A stretch of 41,277 bases of DNA from an uncultured Gammaproteobacteria bacterium (GCA_913060565.1 CAJXRU010000021.1:1-41277), one strand, 5' to 3'. Shown: positions 8,548-16,732, counted from the first letter of the stretch. The notes: generated from the sequence alone by a model not told the origin. Numbers and translations: made by a program.

Positions 8548-9248
8548 GATTTACCCCAAGCATCTGCAACAAACAAATACCCTTTACCCCACACCGTTTT
8601 AAACTTTTTAGGGTTTTGTGGATCATCATTAAAGAGTTTACGCAGCGTTGACAACATGACGTCGAATCGGCGATCTAATCCATCGTACTCTCTGCCTTTC
8701 AATGCCTTAAATACACTATCGCGATCGACAACTTCACCCGCTTGACTCGCAAGAAACCACATAAAAGCAAACAAATTAGTCGATAACTCGATTTCTTTGT
8801 CTTGGTATACAACCCGGTTCGATTCTTGGTCCAGACATAAGTCACCAAATATAAGCTGTTTAGTTTCTTGCGGTTGGGCAATACGCTGGCTTAATGCATT
8901 ATTGATTCTTGCGAGTAATGCTCGTGGGCGTACAGGTTTGATGACATAATCATTGGCGCCAGCCTCTAATCCAATGACTTCATCAAATTCATCAGCGCGG
9001 GCGGTTAACATTATTATCGGTAAAGCTGATTTCTCTCGAATAAGATGGCACACTTCGATGCCATTAATGCCAGGAAGCATCACATCAAGCAACACAAGAT
9101 CAGGCGAACACGTCTCAAATGCCGTCATTACTTTGTCACCTCGTTCGACATGCGTTACAACGTAATCTTGATCACGTAAATATTCACAGACCCAATCAGC
9201 CAGTGTCATGTCATCTTCTACCAATAAAATATGTCCTAAATTAGACAT
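8544..9248 (-). CDS. RstA-like response regulator (OmpR/PhoB family)
   Basis: A 234-residue regulator. The receiver domain has acidic residues at EDD (11-13), phospho-acceptor Asp55 in LLDVMLPG, and Lys104 in YVIKPV. The winged-helix DNA-binding domain ends with YDGLDRRFDVMLSTLRK and GKGYLFVADAW, which closely recall E. coli RstA (YDGLDR, KGYLFAPHAW). The start at 9248 is preceded by AGAGGA 6-7 nt away. A longer reading to 9317 would lie inside the upstream gene. It is probably cotranscribed with the DUF3019 gene 10 bp upstream, and may control the mipA-like gene heading the cluster. Confidence 0.88.
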   Translation of the reverse strand: MSNLGHILLVEDDMTLADWVCEYLRDQDYVVTHVERGDKVMTAFETCSPDLVLLDVMLPGINGIEVCHLIREKSALPIIMLTARADEFDEVIGLEAGANDYVIKPVRPRALLARINNALSQRIAQPQETKQLIFGDLCLDQESNRVVYQDKEIELSTNLFAFMWFLASQAGEVVDRDSVFKALKGREYDGLDRRFDVMLSTLRKLFNDDPQNPKKFKTVWGKGYLFVADAWGKS

Positions 9249-9258
9249 GTTCTTCCTC

Positions 9259-9660
9259 TTAGAATAAACGCCAACGTCTCTTACGAGACGTTTTCTGATG
9301 AACCCAAGCGACATCAATAACAGTCGTCGCTAGTTCTTGCTTTGTAGATTGCTCCACTAATACATAAGCTTGTTTGGTCTTTGACTGAAATTCAACATTA
9401 AACAAACCATATCGATCAATCGACTCGCAGTACAAAGGCTGCTTAGCATTCCGTTTTGTAATGCAATAACGACCTGGTTTTAAAACAGTAAACCTTAGTG
9501 TAATTTGCGCGAAACACGTTCTTCCATGGCGAAGGGCGACACATTTGTTAGGCAGTGCTGTTAATCGAGGAACATCAGTATTTTCAGCCGCATTGAGCAG
9601 TCCTGTTACAAATGCACTACTTCCTACGATAAAGTATGGAATTAGGCATCTAAAATACAT
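9259..9660 (-). CDS. DUF3019 family secreted protein
   Basis: A 133-residue protein with an N-terminal signal-like segment (about 4-24) ending near LNAAEN. The mature part contains KCVALRHGRTCFAQITLRF, a second cysteine pair in YCITKR and LYCES, and a basic tail RKRRWRLF. This fits the DUF3019 family found next to MipA/OmpV and RstAB genes in Alteromonadales. Four conserved cysteines suggest periplasmic disulfides. The ATG overlaps the mipA-like stop by 11 bp. The function is not known; linkage suggests it works with the outer-membrane protein or the sensor. Confidence 0.72.
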   Translation of the reverse strand: MYFRCLIPYFIVGSSAFVTGLLNAAENTDVPRLTALPNKCVALRHGRTCFAQITLRFTVLKPGRYCITKRNAKQPLYCESIDRYGLFNVEFQSKTKQAYVLVEQSTKQELATTVIDVAWVHQKTSRKRRWRLF

Positions 9661-10480
9661 AATTAAAACCTAGTTTAAAATAGGTTGTATTACTTCGAAT
9701 ACCAATTGGACTGTTGCTCAAATTGTCAGACAAATAACTCTTTGTAATCCCCAAACGCAATGTCCAGTCTTCAGCAAGTGGATAAATTGCATGAGCCTCC
9801 GTCTCAATAGCGTAAGCTGCACCAGGTCGATAATTAGGTAAACTTTCTCGAGCGTCCTTTGCATTAATCCCTACATAATAATTTACTGTATCGGCGCTTA
9901 AAAACGTTATGCCTGCGCCTAAATATATATCCCAATTTCTATATGGAATTAGATGACTGTAAAAGGTCTCCAGTGCCCAACCATTGGCTGAATTTTCAAT
10001 ATTAATGGTTGCCGTGTCTATGGTGATTAATGCGTCGTCCAAATAATGGGTATATCGCATCGCAATACCGATGGCCTCATTTCGAGGCGATAAATGAGAT
10101 GCATTACTTTTATCTAAATCCTCCTGACTAATGTCCTCAAAGAAGCTCTTTAGAATGATGTCAACAGCCCAGTCTTCACTAGTGAATACTTGATAGCCAA
10201 AGTCAATTTCCGCAGCACTAGAACGCCGGCGGTTAGACTGGATAAAAAATCCTTTGTAGTATAAATCTAAAGAAAACGTGAGCTCCAAATAGTCAATCGT
10301 ATCATCTTGTTCAACATATTTTAGCGGGTGCTTGTAAAAGCCAGCTCCCATATTGACTTGAATATCCCACAGCCATTTATCACTATCTTTAGTTTTTTCT
10401 TCTTCTATTTCTTGTCCATTAGCGCTCATACTTGCTATCAGCAGTATGGCAACCAACCATAACAACCTTGCCATGTTCAT
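9650..10480 (-). CDS. MipA/OmpV family outer-membrane protein
   Basis: A 276-residue protein with a signal peptide (LLWLVAILLIASMSANG) followed by a beta-barrel-like alternation and a C-terminal aromatic end (KLGFNYVF). The stretches YYVGINAKDARESLPNYRPG and AEDWTLRLGITKSYL resemble the conserved MipA/OmpV segments. Some family members scaffold peptidoglycan enzymes; others act in drug or salt responses. The first ATG is at 10480. The second, at 10474, sits better relative to GGGTAG and may be the real start. It heads the operon mipA-DUF3019-rstA-rstB, which suggests that the two-component system monitors or regulates this protein. Confidence 0.82.
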   Translation of the reverse strand: MNMARLLWLVAILLIASMSANGQEIEEEKTKDSDKWLWDIQVNMGAGFYKHPLKYVEQDDTIDYLELTFSLDLYYKGFFIQSNRRRSSAAEIDFGYQVFTSEDWAVDIILKSFFEDISQEDLDKSNASHLSPRNEAIGIAMRYTHYLDDALITIDTATINIENSANGWALETFYSHLIPYRNWDIYLGAGITFLSADTVNYYVGINAKDARESLPNYRPGAAYAIETEAHAIYPLAEDWTLRLGITKSYLSDNLSNSPIGIRSNTTYFKLGFNYVF

Positions 10481-10563
10481 CTACCCGTGAATTTTTATCT
10501 TGCCAGTGTAGCAAAGTATTAAATCAACGGGCATGGTGAAATTGTTTACTTTTTGTAAGATTA

Positions 10564-12612
10564 CTAAAAACTTGTTTTCAAACCAATCGATAAAAACGGC
10601 TCCATGCCTTCTTCGCCTTCAATTTTATAATTGGTCAACGTATCACTCTCCTCTGCTACGTAGTAATAACCTGATTCATTCTTCGCACCCAATGCATTAA
10701 GAATCGCAAATGACCATTGAACAGGATGATCATAAATAGTCGACTGCATATTAGCTTGTAAATCTAAACGAGAATAAACAGGTAATGTCTTAGAGTTTAA
10801 CTCGCCATAATTTGGTAAATAGTGACCTTCATGATCAGGGTTATCACGTAAACCAACAATTGGCGTATAACGCGCGCCGCTGCGCATCGTTAACCGAGCG
10901 CCAAAATCCCATTTATCATTAAGTTTGTAGTTAACCACAGCGTTACCAAGCAATGGCGTATCAAGGTAATAGTCTGACTTCATGCCAGTATTGAGATCTG
11001 TACGCTCGCTTTTAGACCAGCTAAGTGACGCCCAACCATACCAACCGTCTTGCAAATCTCGCTTTACAACCCACTCAACGCCAACCGCATTTCCTTCAAG
11101 CTGATTGTTATACCGAAGCGCTTGCGGATCATTCTCTTCGTCAATTGCTAGGGCAAGATCACCAAGGTTTTTCTGATAAACCTCAACACTCGTTTTCCAA
11201 ATATCATTAATTTGATAGTCTGCGCCAACAGCATAATGATCAGCAGTTGGTGACTTCAAACTTGGGTTACCAAGTTTTTTTAGCACCGTATCAATATCAG
11301 GGAATCGATTGTATTGACCTGCTTTGACTGAAAGCATTAAGTCATCAGTGGCATACCAATTGACAGCCATACGCGGATGGACAAAGTTTTGTTTGGTATA
11401 ATCGTTACGCTCGGCGCGCAATCCTAATTCAACTTCAACAACATCTGTGACATTCCACATATCGGTTACATATAACGATGTATTGGTGGTTTTCAAGGTA
11501 TCAATATCTTGGATTCTTTCACCTTTTCTCAATGCGCAATCAGCGTCTTGGTCAGTACAAAAATACGGGATCATATCGTAACTGTAATCGGCTTTACCTT
11601 GGTCTACTTCACCGCCAATAACTAGTTTGTGATCGCCAAATTCACGTTGATAACTTGTCGACAGATTCAAACGAGTAAACGTGCTTTCGACAAACTGGCC
11701 AGCGCCATAAGATTGCTTTGTTGTGTCCTTGGTGTGACTCAATGTCAGATTAAACGCCTGTGCATCGCCGCCAAAACTATCCCACGCGATCGACTGACTA
11801 TCAAAACCATTGTCTAGCTTCAAATCACCAATAGAATCAGGATCTGTTCGCCCTTCTTCAGATGCCTTTGAAATGTTTAATCCACCACTATCTTTGGCAC
11901 CCAATGCCGTAAGCGTTAAACGGTGGTCATCACCAATCAACCATTGATACTTCGCTTGATAATCGCTGCTTTTTGGTGACTTATTGATTGTTAAACCATC
12001 TTCTTCTTCACCCTCAGGTAAAAACAAATGCATCAATGACTGTCGATAAGACACGTAAAACGCGTGATCTTCACTAATACCACCTTCAACCATAAAGCCC
12101 GCTTTAAGCATACTGGCATCAATAGTTGTCTTAATGTCTTGGTTACGCGGCGCACGTAGTTTCACATCAAAAACACCACCTGTCGCGTTACCATATTGTG
12201 CGCCAAAAGCTGCAGGATGAAGTGAGAAGTCTTGCACCACATTTTCATTAAAAATACTGTCGCCAAACAAATGAAAAATATAGCCTACAGGCATTTTATC
12301 GATATAAAACGCGTTGTCTTCTGGCGAAGAGCCACGAATTGCAGGTTCACCACCGGCGTCACCACCAGCATATACAACGCCAGGCATTGTAAAAACTGCA
12401 CTTAATGGATCATTTGCAATACCTGCCACTTTAAATAACTTAGCTGTTTCATCAGAAACTTCCGTATCTGGCTTATTTCGCTGCCCAGTCACTTCAATCA
12501 CTTCGGCTTTTTCAACTATTTTACGTTTTTTCTCTTGGGCGCTAGTTGCGTGGCTTTGTAGCGCACAACTAATAAGTGACGCTAATAACGTCAAAGTGAA
12601 TACAGGTCTCAT
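10564..12612 (-). CDS. TonB-dependent outer-membrane receptor
   Basis: A 682-residue receptor for energy-driven uptake across the outer membrane. It has a signal peptide (about 1-23), a TonB-box-like EVIEVTGQR (about 38-46), and a plug domain with PGVVYAGGDAGGEPAIRGSS and AAFGAQYGNATGGVFDV. A 22-strand-type barrel follows, ending in GLKTSF with the expected terminal Phe. I chose the ATG at 12612 because AGGATGATTGTT gives a Shine-Dalgarno at proper distance; the ATG at 12621 would sit on it. The substrate cannot be inferred: no siderophore, vitamin or sugar genes adjoin it. It appears to be a single-gene unit. Confidence 0.92.
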   Translation of the reverse strand: MRPVFTLTLLASLISCALQSHATSAQEKKRKIVEKAEVIEVTGQRNKPDTEVSDETAKLFKVAGIANDPLSAVFTMPGVVYAGGDAGGEPAIRGSSPEDNAFYIDKMPVGYIFHLFGDSIFNENVVQDFSLHPAAFGAQYGNATGGVFDVKLRAPRNQDIKTTIDASMLKAGFMVEGGISEDHAFYVSYRQSLMHLFLPEGEEEDGLTINKSPKSSDYQAKYQWLIGDDHRLTLTALGAKDSGGLNISKASEEGRTDPDSIGDLKLDNGFDSQSIAWDSFGGDAQAFNLTLSHTKDTTKQSYGAGQFVESTFTRLNLSTSYQREFGDHKLVIGGEVDQGKADYSYDMIPYFCTDQDADCALRKGERIQDIDTLKTTNTSLYVTDMWNVTDVVEVELGLRAERNDYTKQNFVHPRMAVNWYATDDLMLSVKAGQYNRFPDIDTVLKKLGNPSLKSPTADHYAVGADYQINDIWKTSVEVYQKNLGDLALAIDEENDPQALRYNNQLEGNAVGVEWVVKRDLQDGWYGWASLSWSKSERTDLNTGMKSDYYLDTPLLGNAVVNYKLNDKWDFGARLTMRSGARYTPIVGLRDNPDHEGHYLPNYGELNSKTLPVYSRLDLQANMQSTIYDHPVQWSFAILNALGAKNESGYYYVAEESDTLTNYKIEGEEGMEPFLSIGLKTSF

Positions 12613-12719
12613 AACAATCATCCTTTAATTTGATAGCTGTAGCTTACGCAGAAGAATTGTTTAATACCGTTTTGCAAATGTAGTGAATGCGTTCGTAAAT
12701 GTGAGAAATTGTAAGAATG

Positions 12720-12751
12720 AATGAGGCAGCAGCGATTGCTACTGCTTCATT
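12720..12751 (-). terminator. Stem-loop downstream of the rsgA-type gene
   Basis: AATGAGGCAG and CTGCTTCATT pair over 10 bp (one G-U) with an inner AGC/GCT extension and loop GATT. The following U-tract on the minus strand is poor, so termination efficiency is uncertain. Confidence 0.5.
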
Positions 12752-12769
12752 ATTTATCAGAAGACCTAA

Positions 12770-13816
12770 CTAAAAATGGTCTTTTTTATTACGGCGAGAT
12801 TGTGTTTGAACGGTTTTATACATCTTGCTAAGCGACTTACCCTGAGCACGTTTTTCAGCAATACTGGCACCATTGATAGCTTGCTCACGTAGCAATTTTT
12901 TAAAATTTACCAAACGGCGCTCATCTATTTCGCCTTGCTCCACAGCTAAACGAACAGCACAACCGGGTTCTTGTTCATGTGAGCAATCGCTATATCGACA
13001 TTGCTTTGAGTATTCGCCAATATCGTTAAAAGTTGCGCTCACACCCTCTTCACAGGCCACTAGTTGCAGCTCGCGCATTCCAGGAGTATCTATTAATACC
13101 GCTCCACTACACATAAAGTGCATTGAACGAGCCGTTGTCGTGTGTCGTCCTTTAGAGTCATCGTCACGGATCCTACCCGTTTCCAATGCCTGCTCATCAA
13201 GCAACGAATTCACTAATGTCGACTTGCCCACACCGGAAGAGCCAAGAACAGCAACCGTTTTTCCAGTGCGACACCAAGATAATAAGCATTCAACACTACT
13301 GTGATCGAGCGCATTCACCGTTTCAATCATTAGTAAGGGATCTAACGCTTGAACCTGCTGCACATAATGCGCAGTATTGTCGCATAAATCAGCTTTTGTC
13401 AGTACGATGACAGCCTCGGCGCCAGCTTCATTTACAAGTGCAAGATAACGTTCTATTCGACTCAAACTAAAGTCATCATTGAGTGAACTTACAATAAATA
13501 CTGTATCAATATTCGCAGCAATTAACTGCGCTCTAATTTTGCTACCAGCAGCTTTGCGACTAAATTCAGACCGCCTGTCGAGCAATCTAATAAAAACATT
13601 GTCGCGATCGAGTAACAACCAATCACCGACCGTAATAGCTGGCATCTTATTGGTGTAATGCAATTGAATTTTACCGTGCTCAGAAAGAAGCTCTACGTAA
13701 GAGCGGTGTTGTGCAACAACACGAGCAGTGACAGTGGTTTCCCACTCGTTTAATGAAATTTGTTGTTGAAAAGTAGGTGACCATCCCATACGAGATAGTG
13801 AATAAGGTGTAGTCAT
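12770..13816 (-). CDS. rsgA: RsgA/YjeQ-type circularly permuted GTPase (probable second paralogue)
   Basis: This GTPase family assists late maturation of the 30S ribosomal subunit. The 348-residue protein has an N-terminal OB fold and a GTPase domain in permuted order: G4 (LTKADLC) precedes G1 (GSSGVGKST) and G3 (DTPGMRE). A zinc site CRYSDCSHEQEPGC (Cys-x4-Cys-x-His-x5-Cys) follows, then a Lys-rich tail ending in SRRNKKDHF. It differs from classical E. coli RsgA in the N-terminus, the G3 variant and the tail. It is also not next to orn or psd, so it is probably the second paralogue many marine gammaproteobacteria carry. The start at 13816 is set by AGGGG 5 nt upstream. A leader peptide and competing hairpins lie upstream. 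Confidence 0.88.
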   Translation of the reverse strand: MTTPYSLSRMGWSPTFQQQISLNEWETTVTARVVAQHRSYVELLSEHGKIQLHYTNKMPAITVGDWLLLDRDNVFIRLLDRRSEFSRKAAGSKIRAQLIAANIDTVFIVSSLNDDFSLSRIERYLALVNEAGAEAVIVLTKADLCDNTAHYVQQVQALDPLLMIETVNALDHSSVECLLSWCRTGKTVAVLGSSGVGKSTLVNSLLDEQALETGRIRDDDSKGRHTTTARSMHFMCSGAVLIDTPGMRELQLVACEEGVSATFNDIGEYSKQCRYSDCSHEQEPGCAVRLAVEQGEIDERRLVNFKKLLREQAINGASIAEKRAQGKSLSKMYKTVQTQSRRNKKDHF

Positions 13817-13855
13817 AATAACCCCTGACGTTTTCACGCCATCAATAAAATAGGT

Positions 13856-13919
13856 GGGGCTTAAATGCCCCGGTTAAAGCAACCGGGAGCTAGCGTTATA
13901 CGCTTAGCTAATTTCCCGG
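13856..13919 (-). promoter_or_regulatory. Leader with competing stem-loops upstream of rsgA paralogue
   Basis: In the minus-strand transcript three stems can be drawn. Stem 1 (13919-13883) pairs CCGGG and AGCT-A-AGCGT with ACGCT, AGCT and CCCGG, and includes the last codons of a leader ORF. Stem 2 (13886-13870) is CCGGTT/AACCGG. Stem 3 (13871-13856) is GGGGC/GCCCC. Stem 2 shares CCGG with stem 1 and two G residues with stem 3, so 1+3 and 2 are alternatives. The free GCCCC arm could pair with the rsgA Shine-Dalgarno AGGGGT (13821-13826). This is the architecture of translation attenuation; the direction of control is not determined. Confidence 0.6.
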
Positions 13920-13939
13920 AAGGTGTTGACTACAATCAT
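13904..13939 (-). CDS. Putative 11-residue leader peptide for rsgA paralogue
   Basis: The minus-strand ORF ATG...TAA encodes MIVVNTFREIS. A near-perfect Shine-Dalgarno GGAGGG (13945-13950) lies 5 nt before the ATG, better than that of rsgA itself. Its last five codons form the 5' arm of stem-loop 1, so a ribosome at its end would block that stem and favour stem 2. It lies about 90 nt upstream of the rsgA start and within the predicted transcript. Translation is inferred from the ribosome-binding site and the placement; conservation across species is untested. Confidence 0.6.
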   Translation of the reverse strand: MIVVNTFREIS

Positions 13940-13980
13940 GAATACCCTCCATTTTTAAATTTATTTCTTTATGCATCGCC

Positions 13981-14008
13981 AATGTATCAAATGCTAAATT
14001 GATGTCAA
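13981..14008 (-). promoter_or_regulatory. Putative promoter of the rsgA leader transcript
   Basis: On the minus strand, TTGACA (14003-14008, perfect) is followed after 16 bp by TACATT (13981-13986). The predicted start near 13974 gives a leader of about 157 nt before the rsgA ATG, including the leader peptide. Confidence 0.5.
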
Positions 14009-14038
14009 CGACACGCTTGTGTTTATCTGAAAAAGCGC

Positions 14039-14074
14039 AAAAAAAACCGCTTCATATAATGAAACGGTTTTTAA
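14039..14074 (-). terminator. Rho-independent terminator of malic enzyme gene
   Basis: On the minus strand AAAACCG-T-TTCAT, loop TAT and ATGAA-G-CGGTTTT form a long stem followed by a run of eight T. It lies 24 bp after the maeB stop and just upstream of the rsgA promoter. Confidence 0.85.
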
Positions 14075-14097
14075 TCACATAATTGACCAATGGAGAA

Positions 14098-15339
14098 TTA
14101 CTCCATATAACCTTTTGGCATTTCAATGGCAGCCACTTCAGAATCAATCGCTGCTTGCGCAACAGCCTTTGAAACGCGGGTTAATAAACGTGGATCCATT
14201 GGCTTAGGAATAATATATTCTTTGCCGAAAGTTAATGACTTATACCCACTGGCTTTTAATACTTCGGCAGGCACTTCTTCTTTCGCAATTTGACGAATTG
14301 CGTGTACAGCAGCCACTTTCATTTCCTCATTAATCGTCGAAGCACGCACATCTAACGCACCGCGGAAAATGAATGGGAAACACAGCACATTGTTTACTTG
14401 ATTTGGGTAATCACTACGACCAGTCGCCATAATTAAATCTTTACGGGCAGCGTGTGCCAGCTCTGGTTTAATTTCAGGATCAGGATTCGAACAAGCGAAG
14501 ATTACTGGCTTATCCGCCATCAATTTAACATGTTCAGCGCCAATAACATCAGGGCCAGATACACCAACAAAAATGTCAGCGCCACTAATAACTTCTTCAA
14601 GGGTACGCATATCAGTATTGTTAGCAAAACGGCGCTTATATTCATTTAAATCATCACGATTCGTGTGAATAACGCCTTTGCGATCTAACATGTATATTTT
14701 TTCACGCATCGCGCCACATGAAATTAATAGCTCCATACAAGAGATTGCTGCGGCACCCGCACCCATACAGACAATACGAGACTCTTCAATCTTCTTACCT
14801 TGAATATCAAGCGCATTAAGCATGCCGGCTGCCGTCACAATAGCAGTACCGTGTTGATCATCATGAAAAACAGGAATTGAACAACGCTCTTTTAGCGCCT
14901 TTTCAATCATAAAACATTCAGGTGCTTTAATGTCTTCAAGGTTAATGCCACCAAAGGTATCGGCGATGTTTGCTACCGTATCAACAAACTCATCAACGGT
15001 ACGATGCTTTACTTCAATATCAATAGAATCAATGTTTGCGAATCGTTTAAACAACAACGATTTACCTTCCATGACAGGTTTAGAAGCGAGCGGCCCCAGG
15101 TTACCTAATCCTAAAATCGCTGTACCATTAGTAATAACAGCAACTAAGTTACCTTTACCTGTGTACTTATAAGCATTTTCCGGATCTTGAGCAATCTCAC
15201 GAACTGGTTCAGCAACACCTGGGCTATATGCCAATGCTAAATCTTTTGCTGTTTCAGCTGGAGTTGAAAGCTCTACACTAATTTTGCCGGGTGTTGGCAA
15301 CGCATGGTAGTCAAGCGCCTGTTGACGAAAGTCAGTCAT
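14098..15339 (-). CDS. maeB: Malic enzyme (oxaloacetate-decarboxylating malate dehydrogenase)
   Basis: A 413-residue cytosolic enzyme converting malate to pyruvate and CO2 with reduction of NAD(P). Conserved parts are LAYSPGVAEPVREI, the catalytic Lys in MEGKSLLFKRFANID, the metal-binding NLEDIKAPECF and FHDDQHGTAIV, the nucleotide loop VCMGAGAAAIS, and FACSNPDPEI. It is the short form, without the phosphotransacetylase-like domain that extends E. coli MaeB to 759 residues. Cofactor preference cannot be read from sequence with certainty. The start at 15339 (MTDFRQQALDYHALP) follows AGGAAA by about 10 nt. An upstream TTG frame runs through the palindromic operator region and is rejected. Confidence 0.92.
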   Translation of the reverse strand: MTDFRQQALDYHALPTPGKISVELSTPAETAKDLALAYSPGVAEPVREIAQDPENAYKYTGKGNLVAVITNGTAILGLGNLGPLASKPVMEGKSLLFKRFANIDSIDIEVKHRTVDEFVDTVANIADTFGGINLEDIKAPECFMIEKALKERCSIPVFHDDQHGTAIVTAAGMLNALDIQGKKIEESRIVCMGAGAAAISCMELLISCGAMREKIYMLDRKGVIHTNRDDLNEYKRRFANNTDMRTLEEVISGADIFVGVSGPDVIGAEHVKLMADKPVIFACSNPDPEIKPELAHAARKDLIMATGRSDYPNQVNNVLCFPFIFRGALDVRASTINEEMKVAAVHAIRQIAKEEVPAEVLKASGYKSLTFGKEYIIPKPMDPRLLTRVSKAVAQAAIDSEVAAIEMPKGYME

Positions 15340-15385
15340 TGTTTTGCGGTTTCCTAGGTTAATCGCTGAGTTAAAATGAAATAAG

Positions 15386-15403
15386 CTTGGTAAATTTACC
15401 AAG
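15386..15403. promoter_or_regulatory. 18-bp perfect palindrome upstream of maeB
   Basis: CTTGGTAAATTTACCAAG is a perfect 18-bp inverted repeat 47-64 bp before the maeB ATG, in or next to where its promoter should be. It looks like a dimeric repressor operator. The half-site TTGGT recalls PdhR-type sites, but the spacing (6 rather than 3 bp between half-sites) does not match, so no regulator is assigned. Confidence 0.6.
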
Positions 15404-15749
15404 TCACTTTTAGACTTTATAAAATACGCTTAAAGTGGTTAATTACAAGCCATAAAATTCAATTAATTGCTGATCCAACCAGACTCATTCTCTTTGACTT
15501 TAACCGCAGATGAAATTGATGAAAACTATGTAAATTTTTTGATAAAAAATGGTAAAAATAGATGTTAAATAGCTAAATACCATCATTAAAATTGATTAAA
15601 CATTCACCAAACAACATTTTATTGGCATATTCTCCACTTTCCTTAAATATCATTTGAATTTATTACCATCCTATAACTTTTTATTATTAACTATATAAAA
15701 CTTAACAGTTAATGTTATATTCAAGCTTTTCTATTACAAGGAAGTCTAA
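15404..15749. other. AT-rich intergenic region between maeB and the beta-barrel gene
   Basis: About 350 bp without a credible ORF. It must hold the divergent promoters. A TATATAAA stretch (15692-15699) is the best -10 candidate for the downstream gene, without a convincing -35. No tRNA, sRNA terminator or long repeat is seen. Confidence 0.5.
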
Positions 15750-16331
15750 ATGAAACGCCTATCTCTCGCCCTTATTTTGTCTGCTTTAGTTACACCACAA
15801 GTCTTGGCCAACGACGTTAAAGATATTAACAACCCACATACCATTTTTATTGGCATAGGACATGGTGACGTTGAATTCCAATATACACTCGATGGTCTGT
15901 CTAAAAAAGACGATCGTACTAGTGAAGTAGAGTTCTCCGGGTATCGCTATCAATTTAACGAAACTTGGGCAATAGATGCTAGATATATGCGTGGAAAGCC
16001 AGGCTTTTTTACGGGATTGTTTCATTCAAGCAGTAAAGTAAGCTTCCATTCTCGTATAGTGTCAGCTCAGGGTCAACTGCCATTGAGTAAACGATGGTCT
16101 TTGTACGGTAATTTAGGCATAAATAATTATGACTGGGACATTGTGACAAGTTCAAATAACGGACAGGTTGAGCGCCAAGCATTACAAAAAGAAAATGGAA
16201 CGGGCCTCTTTGCGGCTGCAGGAGTTAAAGTTGCTTGGGAGCGAGTTGAGCTTACTTTTGATTATCAAGTTCTAAAAATGGGCGACCTAGACACAGACGT
16301 TTTCACACTGGCTGCCGGATTTAAGTTCTAA
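15750..16331 (+). CDS. Small outer-membrane beta-barrel protein, function unknown
   Basis: A 193-residue protein with a clear signal peptide (MKRLSLALILSALVTPQVLA). The mature part of about 170 residues shows alternating hydrophobic strands and turns and a C-terminal LAAGFKF with terminal Phe, as in 8-stranded OmpA/OmpX-like barrels. Strand-like pieces include SGYRYQFNETWAIDARYM, RWSLYGNLGINNYDW and ELTFDYQVLKMG. AAGGAA lies 6-7 nt before the ATG. It is a single gene ended by its own terminator. No specific family or ligand can be assigned; an adhesion, protection or stress role would be speculation. Confidence 0.75.
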   Translation: MKRLSLALILSALVTPQVLANDVKDINNPHTIFIGIGHGDVEFQYTLDGLSKKDDRTSEVEFSGYRYQFNETWAIDARYMRGKPGFFTGLFHSSSKVSFHSRIVSAQGQLPLSKRWSLYGNLGINNYDWDIVTSSNNGQVERQALQKENGTGLFAAAGVKVAWERVELTFDYQVLKMGDLDTDVFTLAAGFKF

Positions 16332-16356
16332 AACGGATAAAGCTATACAATAGACA

Positions 16357-16384
16357 CAAAAAAAGCACCCGAAGGTGCTTTTTA
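16357..16384. terminator. Bidirectional Rho-independent terminator
   Basis: AAAAAGCACC, loop CGAA and GGTGCTTTTT form a perfect 10-bp stem between the convergent beta-barrel and rpmE genes, with A and T tracts on both sides. Confidence 0.88.
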
Positions 16385-16402
16385 CTCAAATCAAAAGAAA
16401 TA

Positions 16403-16618
16403 TTATTTCTTAGATTTAAGTGAACCGAAACGTGATTTGAACTTATCAACACGGCCACCAGCGTCAGCAACTTTTTGCTTACCAGTGTAGAATGGGTGAC
16501 AAGCAGAACATACGTCTAGTGCTAGATCTTTACCAACTGTTGAACCAACGTTGATTACGTTACCACATGAACATGTTGCAGTGATTGCTTCGTATGTAGG
16601 GTGGATATCTTGTTTCAT
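16403..16618 (-). CDS. rpmE: 50S ribosomal protein L31, zinc-binding form
   Basis: The 71-residue protein bridges the ribosomal subunits. The four zinc ligands Cys16, Cys18, Cys37 and Cys40 (CSCGN and [12 protein letters not shown]) mark the C+ form, which can be replaced by the zinc-free paralogue under zinc limitation. The start MKQDIHP at 16618 matches the family and follows AGAGG. The longer frame to 16672 has no support. It is divergent from priA, as in E. coli. Confidence 0.97.
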   Translation of the reverse strand: MKQDIHPTYEAITATCSCGNVINVGSTVGKDLALDVCSACHPFYTGKQKVADAGGRVDKFKSRFGSLKSKK

Positions 16619-16703
16619 TAGAAAAACCTCTAAATAGTTCGCATCGCTAACAAACCCGAAGTCTGACACCATACGAAGATTATAAATAAATATTAGGGCG
16701 CGG

Positions 16704-16732
16704 ATTATATAGCAATGTTTTTGCCCTGACTA
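16704..16732 (-). promoter_or_regulatory. Putative rpmE promoter
   Basis: On the minus strand TAGTCA (16727-16732), a 17-bp spacer and a perfect TATAAT (16704-16709) are followed by the GC-rich discriminator CCGCGCCC, typical of ribosomal genes. Confidence 0.55.

Noticed and set aside
12873-13304. 143-codon plus-strand ORF opposite the rsgA-type gene
   Set aside because: Antisense shadow; the GTPase frame on the other strand is unambiguous.
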